Source of the DNA: CBDFLD01 sp965249005
GTDB lineage: Bacteria > Acidobacteriota > UBA6911
Direction of reading: 5' to 3'
Length of the DNA: 64,000 nucleotides
NCBI GenBank assembly: GCA_965249005.1
Contig: CBDFLD010000017.1
Coordinates: 310,001-374,000, forward strand
Part shown: positions 37,471 to 45,296 of the stretch, in pieces
How the letters are laid out: each line of letters begins with the position of its first letter
How positions within the stretch are numbered: position 1 is the first letter of the stretch
Notes under the pieces: model-generated
Databases searched by the model: none
What the model saw: only the letters and a program-made list of their open reading frames with translations
Told to the model about the DNA's origin: nothing
Position numbers and translations under genes: made by a program

Positions 37471-37540
37471 GGATAGGAAAAATAGGCTGCGTCTCGGAAG
37501 TGGCTCTTTCGTGAGAAGCCTTCCCCACGGCTTCTGATAG
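37471..37540 (+). repeat. short dispersed repeat, copy C
   Basis: GGATAGGAAAAATAGGCTGC to CCTTCCCCACGGCTTCTGATA. It parallels copy A over its length, and its last 21 bases are the inverse of copy E. It ends 7 bases before the duplicated sulfatase fragment begins. Confidence 0.7.
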
Positions 37541-37544
37541 AGGT

Positions 37545-37788
37545 GTTGTCGGAATCGAAGCGTGAGGGCTATCAGGGCCGCACCCTGCGCGAGAAGCGCT
37601 ACCGTTACACGGAATGGACGCCGCTCACCCCGAATGCGGGCGAAACACTGCGGGAGCTCTACGATCTCGAGGAAGACCCATTCGAATACGAGAATCGCGC
37701 GGTAGACCCCGCCTACCGTGAGACCGTCGATGAACTGTCGGGTCGCCTGCACGCAGGCTGGCAAGCTGCGCTACCGGAAGGCATTTGA
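37545..37788 (+). pseudogene. inverted duplicate of the 3' end of the sulfatase gene at 41.9 kb
   Basis: About 80 codons nearly identical to the C-terminus of the sulfatase encoded on the opposite strand at 41944-42185. GRTLREKRYRYTEWTPL, ELYDLEEDPFEYEN and LSGRLHAGWQAALPEGI are shared, with six or so substitutions in 79 residues. Homology begins at TCGGAATCGAAGCG and stops just past the shared TGA. No catalytic region is present. With its partner it forms an inverted repeat around the 1112-residue gene. Confidence 0.85.
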
Positions 37789-38137
37789 CCGATGCGAACC
37801 GGAAGCTCGGTCGCACACCCGGTTGGTGCAGTCATGCAAAGATACATGTGCAGATGTCTCACACAGGACTCGAGGTCCTGCCCAAGGAGACATAATGCCT
37901 CCTATCAGAAGCTGTGGAGAACCATCTCTGGGAAGGGGGTACTTGCGAGCCTAAAACACGAACCTGAATAGACAACCCTGGTAGAATACCTCCTATGCCG
38001 TGTCGCTAGCGAGTCTACACCGACGGTGAGAAGAAATTGGAATGGGGTTCCCCCGTCAACGAATGGGTGCCACAGGTCAAGAAGGTCGTGACGAGAACTG
38101 AATCCATTTCCACATATTCAGCAACAAGGACCAGACA
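37789..38137. other. gap before the 1112-residue protein gene
   Basis: About 350 bases with repeat copy D near the middle and a second partial CCTCCTAT motif at about 37988. No gene is recognisable; a weak purine-rich stretch precedes the next ATG. Confidence 0.4.
37903..37921 (-). repeat. short dispersed repeat, copy D (end only)
   Basis: CCTCCTATCAGAAGC-TGTGGAGAA: the terminal part of the repeat in reverse orientation, sharing CCTCCTATCAGAAGC exactly with copy E. Confidence 0.6.
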
Positions 38138-41100
38138 ATGAATCTGTCGAATTGCCGGTTGTTTCACGTACTGTTACTGGTCGCATGCTTGACAAGGCCA
38201 GCGGTCTTGGCGAATGAGCGTATCTACCGGTTCGATATGGGGACGAACAGTTCGCCTGTTGCAGAAGGATTTCAACAGATCAAAGGGGGCACGGCTTACG
38301 ACTCGACAAGCGGATATGGTTGGCTGGGTACCGCCGAAGGTCGCGAATCGTTTTATCGTAGGGCCATTTCGGAGGCTGTCATCTGGCGGCACGGTCCAAA
38401 TGACGATCTGGTCGACGGCGTCTCGAGCGCGGAGGATTTGCGGTTTCAACTCGATTTGCCGAATGGGAAGTATACGGTGGAAATCCAGCTCGGTGACTTG
38501 GGCGGATTCATCCCGGCCGGAATGGGGCGGTTTCTCGATACGGGAGTCAAGGGTGTGGCTTCCGGCGGGCCCGGTGGGCCGCTCTTTTCGATGGCGGTCG
38601 ACTCTGGGGAACAACGCATGGCAACAAACGTCGAGGCACGTACATTGCCGCATCGAGGCAATGTGGGCGTTGCGAAGATGCTGTCGGAACTTGGTATTGT
38701 CAAACCGAAGGTCATGGTTCGGCTTGGCAATCACGCTGTCGTAAGATTCGACGAAGATGTCACCGACGGCAAGCTCGTCCTCAGACTTCACGGCGACGAA
38801 TCGGCATACCGAGATGCGATCAAACATCTCAACACAATCACCGACGCGCGTCTCAAACGGCAAAGCATGTACATTGCCGGCGGACCGTTCACGAAAAACA
38901 GCGTGCTCTCGATCGTTGTGCGACCCGTGATTAGATCGCCGTTCGCGTTGGAGAAGGGGAAATTGAACCTGGTCTCAAAGGACCACGGCCAATTCGCCGA
39001 GTTTGTACAGGCGTTTAACGATGAGGATCTTGGCGCCGCGATAGACTTGATTCGTTCGATGCCCTCGGAGACATTCGAAGAGCGCCACGCCCAGATCCTC
39101 GCTCTCATGTGGTTGGCCGGACATCCAAATCATTGGCGCGAACGTGAGCTACTTCCTCTGATCTCGCGCACACTCGGCCAGGCGATCGTGGCGTCTCACT
39201 CGAATCCCGCGCAACAAGCCGAATTGAATTCGCTGCGGAATACGCTCCTCGACTTGGAGCGAGGAATCATGAATTTCGATCAACGAACAAAAGATGGCCA
39301 GGAAGTCGTCCCCAGTATGAACCGCGCGGAGGGCTACTTTGCTCGGGCACTGCCAGGCGAACCTTTCTATTGGAAATCCGTCCTCTATCGCGCTCGGATC
39401 TGGTACAGCATGGATCCCAATCGAAACGCGCAGCTCTGGAGGCGCTCTGAAAATTTCATGCGCGAACTCGAGAAGCCGTATCCCGACAATCGCTGGGTCC
39501 GTTTCTACCTGCACCATGATCCGACGGGCTGGCGGGTTACCGATTATCGCCAGCAGACGCGCGGCGCTCCCGCTTGGGCTTCGGAGCTGCACAATTTCTA
39601 TAATCGTATGATCGACTTGAGTGAATGGTGGATCACCAACCGTCAAAATGCAGGCAACTCCGCTATCGGCGGCGAATGGGGCGACGACGTCGAGTTTATG
39701 CCACTGATCGCATACACGGGATTCGTTTGCCCCGATGCCAGCCCCTTGGCCGTCGAGGGAATGACGAGATTCTCGGATGGTGCGTGGCATCGGAGCGGAA
39801 TCGTCGATGTTCACAATGGCTTCTTTCACCTGACCACCGATGCCGAGCACGCCGCCGAATTCACCGGGAACGTGCTTGGTGTGATGCTGCACCTCAAACC
39901 TGGCGATCCGGAATACGTCGAGCGTGGATTGAAGACGGGGAAGTTGATGCGCGATCTATGGATGGGCCGCAATTCACCGGGGCAGCGGTTGGTGCGCAGC
40001 AGTTTCCTCGGGGCGTTCCACGTCCCCAATACCGATGCGGATATCGACACGCCTATTTGCGGGCGTGCCATGAATCCAGCCTGGAATGTCCTCGAATTGA
40101 ATCGTAACCCAGAGCTTGCACGGCTCGTTGTAGAGTATGCCGAGACGCTGTTGGAATTGGCCCTCTCGACCGAAAAAGGGAAACCGCGCGGCGTCTTGCC
40201 AGGACCGATTGTCTTTGCAACCGGCGAGCTGGGAGGCAGGGGTTCGAAGGAATGGTGGCTCGCTCGATCCGGCGATTTCCAAGGAATGTTTACCTTCCCC
40301 TCCTATCACGGGTTTCGCACGCAGGTGCTCGTCGCGGCATGGCGGCTGACCGGCGATACGGACTACCTCCAGCCTATCCGACTCGAGGCTGAGCTGATCG
40401 AAAAACATTTCCCCAAGGAGGAACGGGAACGGGAATTGCGCGAACTCGAGAGACTGGCTCGAATACCCGGGCAGCGCTCGCTGCAAAAAATCCGTGATAA
40501 AGAATACAAGTTTGGACCGGAAGCCGGCACTCAAAAATGGACTGCGCGGCTGTTGTCCCCAATGGGAGTTGCCGAACTCTGGGACAAGCTCCAGTGGGAG
40601 ATGAGTGGCACGGATCCGGAGACAACCGGCGTGCTTTTGGACAAGGATGATGTTGGCCGTGAAGCACGTGAACTTGCCGATGTGGCCCGCAAACGCTGGC
40701 CCATGATGACCGATGATGCGACGATGACCGATCGCGTCGCATTTCGGAAAAGCTACAACTCGACCGTTTGGTATTCGGGCGCTAGAATTGTCGCTCAGCA
40801 ATTCGAGCCGTCCTTCAGCTATGATGGTGCGGGTAGGGACTTCGCTGCGCTCGCGCTCAGGCACAACACTCGCTATGCAAAACTTCTTTACTATGGATTC
40901 CAGGATGCAACTCGCGACGTCACTCTGAGGTTTTGGGAATTGGAGCCGCGTGGTACCTATCAGCTAACCGGCGGCCTCGATGCCGACGGCGACGATCAGA
41001 TGGACGAATTGAAGTTCGACAAACAATTCACGCTAGACGAACCAAGCGGCGGCATCGACCTGAGATTGAATCCCGGCCAAACCTATGTGCTCGAAGTAAA

Positions 41101-41476
41101 GCAGATCGCACGCGGACAGGCGGAGATACACGCATCCGACCCAGCTATCGCTGCTCGCGATATTCAATTCGATACCCGCGGTCATCTGCTTGTCGATGTC
41201 CACAACATTGGCAATCTACCGGCCGAAAACGTCGAAGTGAAGTTCTTCGAGGGCAATCCGGATCAGGGAGGCACTATGTTGGGTCGTACTGTTGTCTCTT
41301 ACGTCGCAGCACCAAATTTGCTGCAGCCACAGATCGTTCGGACCGGTATCGAATGGTCGCCTACCAAGAGCAGCCACGAGATTACGGTTGTGCTTGACGA
41401 GAAGGACGAGCTCGAGGAACTCTTTGAGCGCAATAACCGTGCCACTGCGATAATCGAGCGCGACAGCGGCGAATAG
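38138..41476 (+). CDS. large exported protein with CARDB-like C-terminus, polysaccharide-related (tentative)
   Basis: A 1112-residue product. A signal peptide (residues 1-26, VLLLVACLTRPAVLA) is followed by a beta-rich domain starting IYRFDMGTNSSPVAEGF and reaching about residue 260. A long helical region (about 270-790) with regularly spaced Trp/Tyr/Arg and motifs such as GGEWGDDVEFMPL suggests an alpha/alpha-toroid fold, as in many polysaccharide lyases and hydrolases. GLDADGDDQMDE (about 945) is a calcium-type Asp loop. The final 100 residues (DVHNIGNLPAENVEVKFFEG to ELFERNNRATA) resemble CARDB adhesion-like domains. Its position between two sulfatase sequences favours sulfated-glycan breakdown, but I cannot name the family. 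Confidence 0.6.
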   Translation: MNLSNCRLFHVLLLVACLTRPAVLANERIYRFDMGTNSSPVAEGFQQIKGGTAYDSTSGYGWLGTAEGRESFYRRAISEAVIWRHGPNDDLVDGVSSAEDLRFQLDLPNGKYTVEIQLGDLGGFIPAGMGRFLDTGVKGVASGGPGGPLFSMAVDSGEQRMATNVEARTLPHRGNVGVAKMLSELGIVKPKVMVRLGNHAVVRFDEDVTDGKLVLRLHGDESAYRDAIKHLNTITDARLKRQSMYIAGGPFTKNSVLSIVVRPVIRSPFALEKGKLNLVSKDHGQFAEFVQAFNDEDLGAAIDLIRSMPSETFEERHAQILALMWLAGHPNHWRERELLPLISRTLGQAIVASHSNPAQQAELNSLRNTLLDLERGIMNFDQRTKDGQEVVPSMNRAEGYFARALPGEPFYWKSVLYRARIWYSMDPNRNAQLWRRSENFMRELEKPYPDNRWVRFYLHHDPTGWRVTDYRQQTRGAPAWASELHNFYNRMIDLSEWWITNRQNAGNSAIGGEWGDDVEFMPLIAYTGFVCPDASPLAVEGMTRFSDGAWHRSGIVDVHNGFFHLTTDAEHAAEFTGNVLGVMLHLKPGDPEYVERGLKTGKLMRDLWMGRNSPGQRLVRSSFLGAFHVPNTDADIDTPICGRAMNPAWNVLELNRNPELARLVVEYAETLLELALSTEKGKPRGVLPGPIVFATGELGGRGSKEWWLARSGDFQGMFTFPSYHGFRTQVLVAAWRLTGDTDYLQPIRLEAELIEKHFPKEERERELRELERLARIPGQRSLQKIRDKEYKFGPEAGTQKWTARLLSPMGVAELWDKLQWEMSGTDPETTGVLLDKDDVGREARELADVARKRWPMMTDDATMTDRVAFRKSYNSTVWYSGARIVAQQFEPSFSYDGAGRDFAALALRHNTRYAKLLYYGFQDATRDVTLRFWELEPRGTYQLTGGLDADGDDQMDELKFDKQFTLDEPSGGIDLRLNPGQTYVLEVKQIARGQAEIHASDPAIAARDIQFDTRGHLLVDVHNIGNLPAENVEVKFFEGNPDQGGTMLGRTVVSYVAAPNLLQPQIVRTGIEWSPTKSSHEITVVLDEKDELEELFERNNRATAIIERDSGE

Positions 41477-41553
41477 CCTGGACTGCGGCACCTTGACGAA
41501 ACTGGCCGTCGTCAAAAAAACCGGAAGCCGACCTGGAAAGGAGCATACTGCCG

Positions 41554-41748
41554 TTAGGATTTCAGTTTTGCACGATATCCCATGGTTCGATCCAATTCGT
41601 CACTTGCCTCTTTGAGTTCTGGGATGCGATCAGTCCGCCTGAAATGATTTGGTACTTCTATTTTCGCCCTTCCTTTGTGTTTCTTACCTTGGGCGACCAG
41701 CGCCTGGTCCACCTGCGCATTTGCAAGCGCCTGTAGTTTTTCTAGCAC
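41554..41748 (-). CDS. small hypothetical or gene remnant
   Basis: A 64-codon frame, MLEKLQALANAQVDQALVAQ to ELDRTMGYRAKLKS, rich in Lys, Arg and Glu. No family is recognised and no clear ribosome-binding site. It abuts repeat copy E, whose edge supplies the start region, so it may be a remnant of a longer gene cut by rearrangement. Confidence 0.25.
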   Translation of the reverse strand: MLEKLQALANAQVDQALVAQGKKHKGRAKIEVPNHFRRTDRIPELKEASDELDRTMGYRAKLKS

Positions 41749-41752
41749 CTCC

Positions 41753-41776
41753 TATCAGAAGCAGCCGTGGGGAAGG
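41753..41776 (-). repeat. short dispersed repeat, copy E
   Basis: TATCAGAAGC-AGCC-GTGGGGAAGG preceded by CACCTCC: the inverse of the end of copy C apart from three inserted bases. With copy C it brackets the 1112-residue gene region just inside the inverted sulfatase sequences. Confidence 0.7.
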
Positions 41777-41943
41777 AGTGCCGCCACCGGGTTCTGGCGA
41801 AGGGCGCGGTTGACCCGCTGAAGGGCCTGAGGACGCGGGATCATCCATCTGTTATAATCAGGAAATTCTTCATATCAACTACGGATTTTCAAGGATATTT
41901 GATCTTGAAGAGCTGGCGAACGCTCCTCAACTTGACAATGCCG

Positions 41944-43530
41944 TCAAATGCCTTCCGGTAGTGCAGCTTGCCAGCCCGCGTGCAGGCGACCCGACAGTTC
42001 ATCGACGGTCTCACGGTGGGCGGGGTCTACCGCGAGATTCTCGTATTCGAATGGGTCTTCCTCGAGATCGTAGAGCTCCTGCAGTGTTTCGCCCGCATTC
42101 GGGCTGAGCGGCGTCCATTCCGTGTAACGGTAGCGCTTCTCGCGCAGGGTGCGGCCGTGATAGCGCTCACGCTTCGATTCCGAGAATGCCGCCGACTTCC
42201 ATGGCTGCCCCGGATTTGCGAGTAGCGGTTTGAAACTCGTCCCTTCGAGCGCGTGCGCCGGGTTCGGCAAATTGGAGAGGTCAACGAGCGTCGGGTACAG
42301 GTCGACCAGTTCCACGAACCCGGTCGCAACCTCGCCCGCATTTCGTCCATCGGGCAAACGCACGATCAGCGGCACGCGGGTCGATTCCTCGAACTGAACG
42401 GTCTTGCGCCATAACCCGCCGTGCTCGTTGAGCTGAAAGCCATGGTCGCTGGTAAACACCACAATGGTGGACTCGGCGAGGTCGAGCAACTCCAGCGCGT
42501 CCAGCAACTGGCCGACATACCCGTCGGTCATGGTAACCATGGCGTGATAGGCGGCGATTGCCTGCTTGTGCTGCCGCTCGGTGTGGTTGGCGTCGTCCTC
42601 GGCAATCCGGAATGCCGGGTCCGGGATGTCCTCGGTATCGCCGGGCGGCGTCCGCGGCAACCGGATCTTGTCGACCGGATGCTGCTGGAAGAACGTGGCC
42701 GGTCCCACCCAGGGTTGGTGCGGCTTATGAAACCCAGCCGCAATGAAAAACGGCTTGTCCCGGTTTTCCGCCATGAGCTGGATGATGCGCGTCGCCGTGG
42801 TTCCGTCCGGCGTCATGCGCGGCGATTCGGTCGTTGCCCGCCACGACAATGGCAGCCCCGCCGGGCGGCCGACCGCGGCGAGGACATCGTCTCGCGACAT
42901 CCCATCTTCAGACGCCTTCGTCCAGGTGTTATCGCGAACCTCTGACAAGTCAATACCGGGCAGGTGTCCCGGTACATGGAACCGCAATCCGGGCTCTCGC
43001 GACAGCGCAAACTTCGAAACATCCCAGCTGATCGCATGCTCAAAACGATTATGTCCAACCTTGCCGACTCGGGCGGTGAAATAGCCGTGGTCGTGGAAAT
43101 GCTCGGGCAGCATGCGCAACTCCCCGCCAATCCTGGTCCGCGGGTACGTTCCGCCGTCATAAATGTCAGTTGATGGCGGCCGGAGCCCACTCAGGAACGA
43201 AGCGCGCGACGGATTGCAGAGCGGGTTCTGCACGTAGGCGCGCTCGAAGCGAATGCTCTCTGCGGCCAACCGATCCAGGTTCGGCGTCTTCGCGGTGGCG
43301 TACTGCGGATGAGGCGCCGAGTCAAGGTATGAGCCGAGCGCCACATTCAGGTCGTCAACAACGATGAAGAGGACATTCGGTCGATCAGCAGGTCCTACCG
43401 CCCGATTCGGCGCGGCCGAGAGCAGGAGATATTGATTCGACGGGTCATCGGGCTGCGCGAACGCGGCCCAGGGCTGGAATAGCCATATACAAAGAATGAG
43501 CAATGAGGTTCGCGACGTTTTTGGTTCCAT
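41944..43530 (-). CDS. sulfatase, iduronate-2-sulfatase type, exported
   Basis: Removes sulfate esters, probably from polysaccharides, after conversion of a Cys to formylglycine. From the ATG at 43530 (AAGGAA 7 bases upstream) it is 528 residues: signal peptide LLILCIWLFQPWAAFA, the metal motif PNVLFIVVDDLN (51-62), the modification motif CNPSR (105-109), GKVGHNRFEH, the metal-binding TSDHGFQLNEHGGLWRK and a C-terminal subdomain ending PEGI. The spacing matches iduronate-2-sulfatase-like enzymes. Its last 79 codons are duplicated in inverted orientation at 37.5-37.8 kb. An anaerobic or FGE-type maturase is not in the window. Confidence 0.88.
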   Translation of the reverse strand: MEPKTSRTSLLILCIWLFQPWAAFAQPDDPSNQYLLLSAAPNRAVGPADRPNVLFIVVDDLNVALGSYLDSAPHPQYATAKTPNLDRLAAESIRFERAYVQNPLCNPSRASFLSGLRPPSTDIYDGGTYPRTRIGGELRMLPEHFHDHGYFTARVGKVGHNRFEHAISWDVSKFALSREPGLRFHVPGHLPGIDLSEVRDNTWTKASEDGMSRDDVLAAVGRPAGLPLSWRATTESPRMTPDGTTATRIIQLMAENRDKPFFIAAGFHKPHQPWVGPATFFQQHPVDKIRLPRTPPGDTEDIPDPAFRIAEDDANHTERQHKQAIAAYHAMVTMTDGYVGQLLDALELLDLAESTIVVFTSDHGFQLNEHGGLWRKTVQFEESTRVPLIVRLPDGRNAGEVATGFVELVDLYPTLVDLSNLPNPAHALEGTSFKPLLANPGQPWKSAAFSESKRERYHGRTLREKRYRYTEWTPLSPNAGETLQELYDLEEDPFEYENLAVDPAHRETVDELSGRLHAGWQAALPEGI

Positions 43531-43920
43531 CTCTATTCCTTTTCTTTTTCCTCTAACCGGTCCCGGCAACTGTACCAATTCGCAACAGATTCTCACCGGT
43601 CCGGTGCGCCGCGAACGGACTCAAGCGCGGCCGCTCGCCCGGCCAAATCTGCCTCGAGCAGATCGAGACGGTTCGTGTGGAGCGCTCGCACGCTGCCGAC
43701 CCGATCGTTGGAGATCAGCACCAGAATACCACCTCGCTTTGTCGTCAACACCTGGGTGGCGGTGACTTTTGTGGCAGTGATCTCGAACCAGTTTGGAAGT
43801 TAGACTGGGCGCCCAGGGATGGAACCCCGGGCGAGTGCCACCACACCCCTCCTGGGACGCGACATCTTTGTCCTCTTTCCGCACCGCCAAGGGCAACAAA
43901 TCCTGCCGGTGATGTAACTT
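43531..43920. other. gap between sulfatase and IS256 element with coding remnant
   Basis: On the minus strand at about 43620-43800 one frame reads ITATKVTATQVLTTKRGG and VLISNDRVGSVRALHTNRLD without a start codon. It looks like the interior of a lost protein gene rather than random sequence. Beyond it lies the left end of the IS256 element. No other feature is seen. Confidence 0.35.
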
Positions 43921-45199
43921 TGCTTGTGTAAAAAGAAAGAGGGTGTAAGTTTGGTTTTTTCGCTGCGATGGCAAAAACCAACTCCAAGAAAGGAGCTTAC
44001 ACCCAATGGCGAAATTAACACCGATGACCGAACAATTCCAACATTTCCTTGATGAGGTAAAAGAAGACTTTTGGGGAGATGTGTATAGCAAGACAAAGCT
44101 GGCGTGGAAACGGTATTTCGAGACTGAATCACAGCGGCAGAGAGACCGTTATTGTGGCTTTGGATGGTATGAAAGAGGTGGGCAGAGAAAGAGAGAGTAC
44201 CGCAATGGATACTATGAACGGGACTTTGTGACCCGCTTTGGAACGTTACGGTTGCGGATTGCCCGGAGCCGGAACAAGAATTTTCTCCCGAAGGGATTAC
44301 AACGGTTTCAACGACGAGCTGACGAGGTAACGTTGCTGATACGAGAGGCGTTTCTCAGAGGAATCAGCACACGGACGGTGGGACGGATTGTGGCGATCAT
44401 GACGGGAGAAGTTGTCAGTGCACAGACGGTATCGCAGCTGACACGAGAGCTAGATGAAGCAGTACAGCGATTTCACCGAGCTCGGTTGAGTGACGAATGG
44501 AAGACACTGTTTCTGGACGGAGTGAGTCTGAGGGTAAGACGTCCGAGTGGGCGGAAACGGGTGCAGATGCTGGTGGCCTACGGGGTGAGAGCGGATGGTA
44601 GCCGGCAGCTTTTGGCATTTATGCGCAGCAGTGGAGAGAGTCAAGCTGCCTGGGAAGGACTCTTAGGAGATCTGTACCGGCGTGGTATAGAGGGAGATAA
44701 CCTCGAGCTGATTGTGACCGACGGCTGTGCAGGTCTGGCAGCGGCCATTGAAACGATCTATCCGAGAGCTCAGCACCAACGCTGCTGGGCACATAAGATG
44801 CGAAACATCGTCAATTCAGTCCGAAAGTGCGATCGAGACCAGATCAAGCAGGATGCACGGGCCATCTACCAGGCCGATAGCCGTCGGGATGCACTGACAG
44901 CTTTCAGGAGGCTGAAGCGTTGCTGGCACAAGGATTATCCGAAGATGGTGAATCGATTGGAGAAGGATCTCCCTGAGTTACTGGCCTTTTACAGCTTCCC
45001 ACGGCCTCTGTGGAAGAAGCTACGAACCACCAACGTCATCGAACGCTGCTTCGTTGAGGTTCGACGGAGAACGCGTCCGATGGTTTGCTTTGTTAATGTC
45101 CAGAGTGTCGACAGAATCATTTACTCGATCTTCCATCGATTCAATCTCGATTGGAAGGAACAACGACCAACTCGTACCCTCGACCTTTTTACACAAGCA
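43921..45199 (+). mobile_element. IS256-family insertion sequence, apparently complete
   Basis: Imperfect terminal inverted repeats of 24 bp match at 21 positions: TGCTTGTGTAAAAAG...AGGGT at 43921-43944 and its inverse at 45176-45199. They enclose one full-length transposase gene, for about 1.28 kb. I could not see a convincing 8-9 bp target duplication in the flanks, so either the exact ends differ by a few bases or the flanks have rearranged. It stands 98 bases upstream of the fadB-type gene. Confidence 0.85.
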
Positions 45200-45205
45200 G
45201 CTTGA
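44006..45205 (+). CDS. IS256-family (Mutator-like) transposase
   Basis: A 399-residue DDE transposase. The catalytic acids lie in FLDGVSLRVR (first Asp), VTDGCAGLAAAI (second Asp) and NVIERCFVEVRRRTRPM (Glu), with the family's YPRAQHQRCWAHKMRN motif between the second and third. The frame is intact, and the stop (TGA) lies just outside the right inverted repeat. AAGGAG precedes the ATG. Lower GC content than the flanking metabolic genes fits a foreign origin. Confidence 0.93.
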   Translation: MAKLTPMTEQFQHFLDEVKEDFWGDVYSKTKLAWKRYFETESQRQRDRYCGFGWYERGGQRKREYRNGYYERDFVTRFGTLRLRIARSRNKNFLPKGLQRFQRRADEVTLLIREAFLRGISTRTVGRIVAIMTGEVVSAQTVSQLTRELDEAVQRFHRARLSDEWKTLFLDGVSLRVRRPSGRKRVQMLVAYGVRADGSRQLLAFMRSSGESQAAWEGLLGDLYRRGIEGDNLELIVTDGCAGLAAAIETIYPRAQHQRCWAHKMRNIVNSVRKCDRDQIKQDARAIYQADSRRDALTAFRRLKRCWHKDYPKMVNRLEKDLPELLAFYSFPRPLWKKLRTTNVIERCFVEVRRRTRPMVCFVNVQSVDRIIYSIFHRFNLDWKEQRPTRTLDLFTQAA

Positions 45206-45296
45206 CATGACCAATCCTGCCTCATTCATTGCGCCGCCACCCAGGAATCGATATTCTATCAGGATAATCCAGTACCAGCGGAAGGAAGGGCAGCAA

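Larger units (their letters stand above)
41477..41943. other. gap with repeat copy E and a possible small gene
   Basis: Between the converging 1112-residue gene and the sulfatase. It contains the small minus-strand frame at 41554-41748, repeat copy E at 41753-41776, and about 170 bases in which I see nothing. Confidence 0.4.

Noticed and set aside
34111..45205. tRNA 3' end as attachment site with a second copy at the far end
   Set aside because: I could not find a repeat of the tRNA 3' end at the other edge of the mosaic, nor an integrase gene.
45054..45296. Earlier start for the FadB-type gene
   Set aside because: The added codons are IS256 sequence and transposase overlap; the ATG at 45297 has its own ribosome-binding site.
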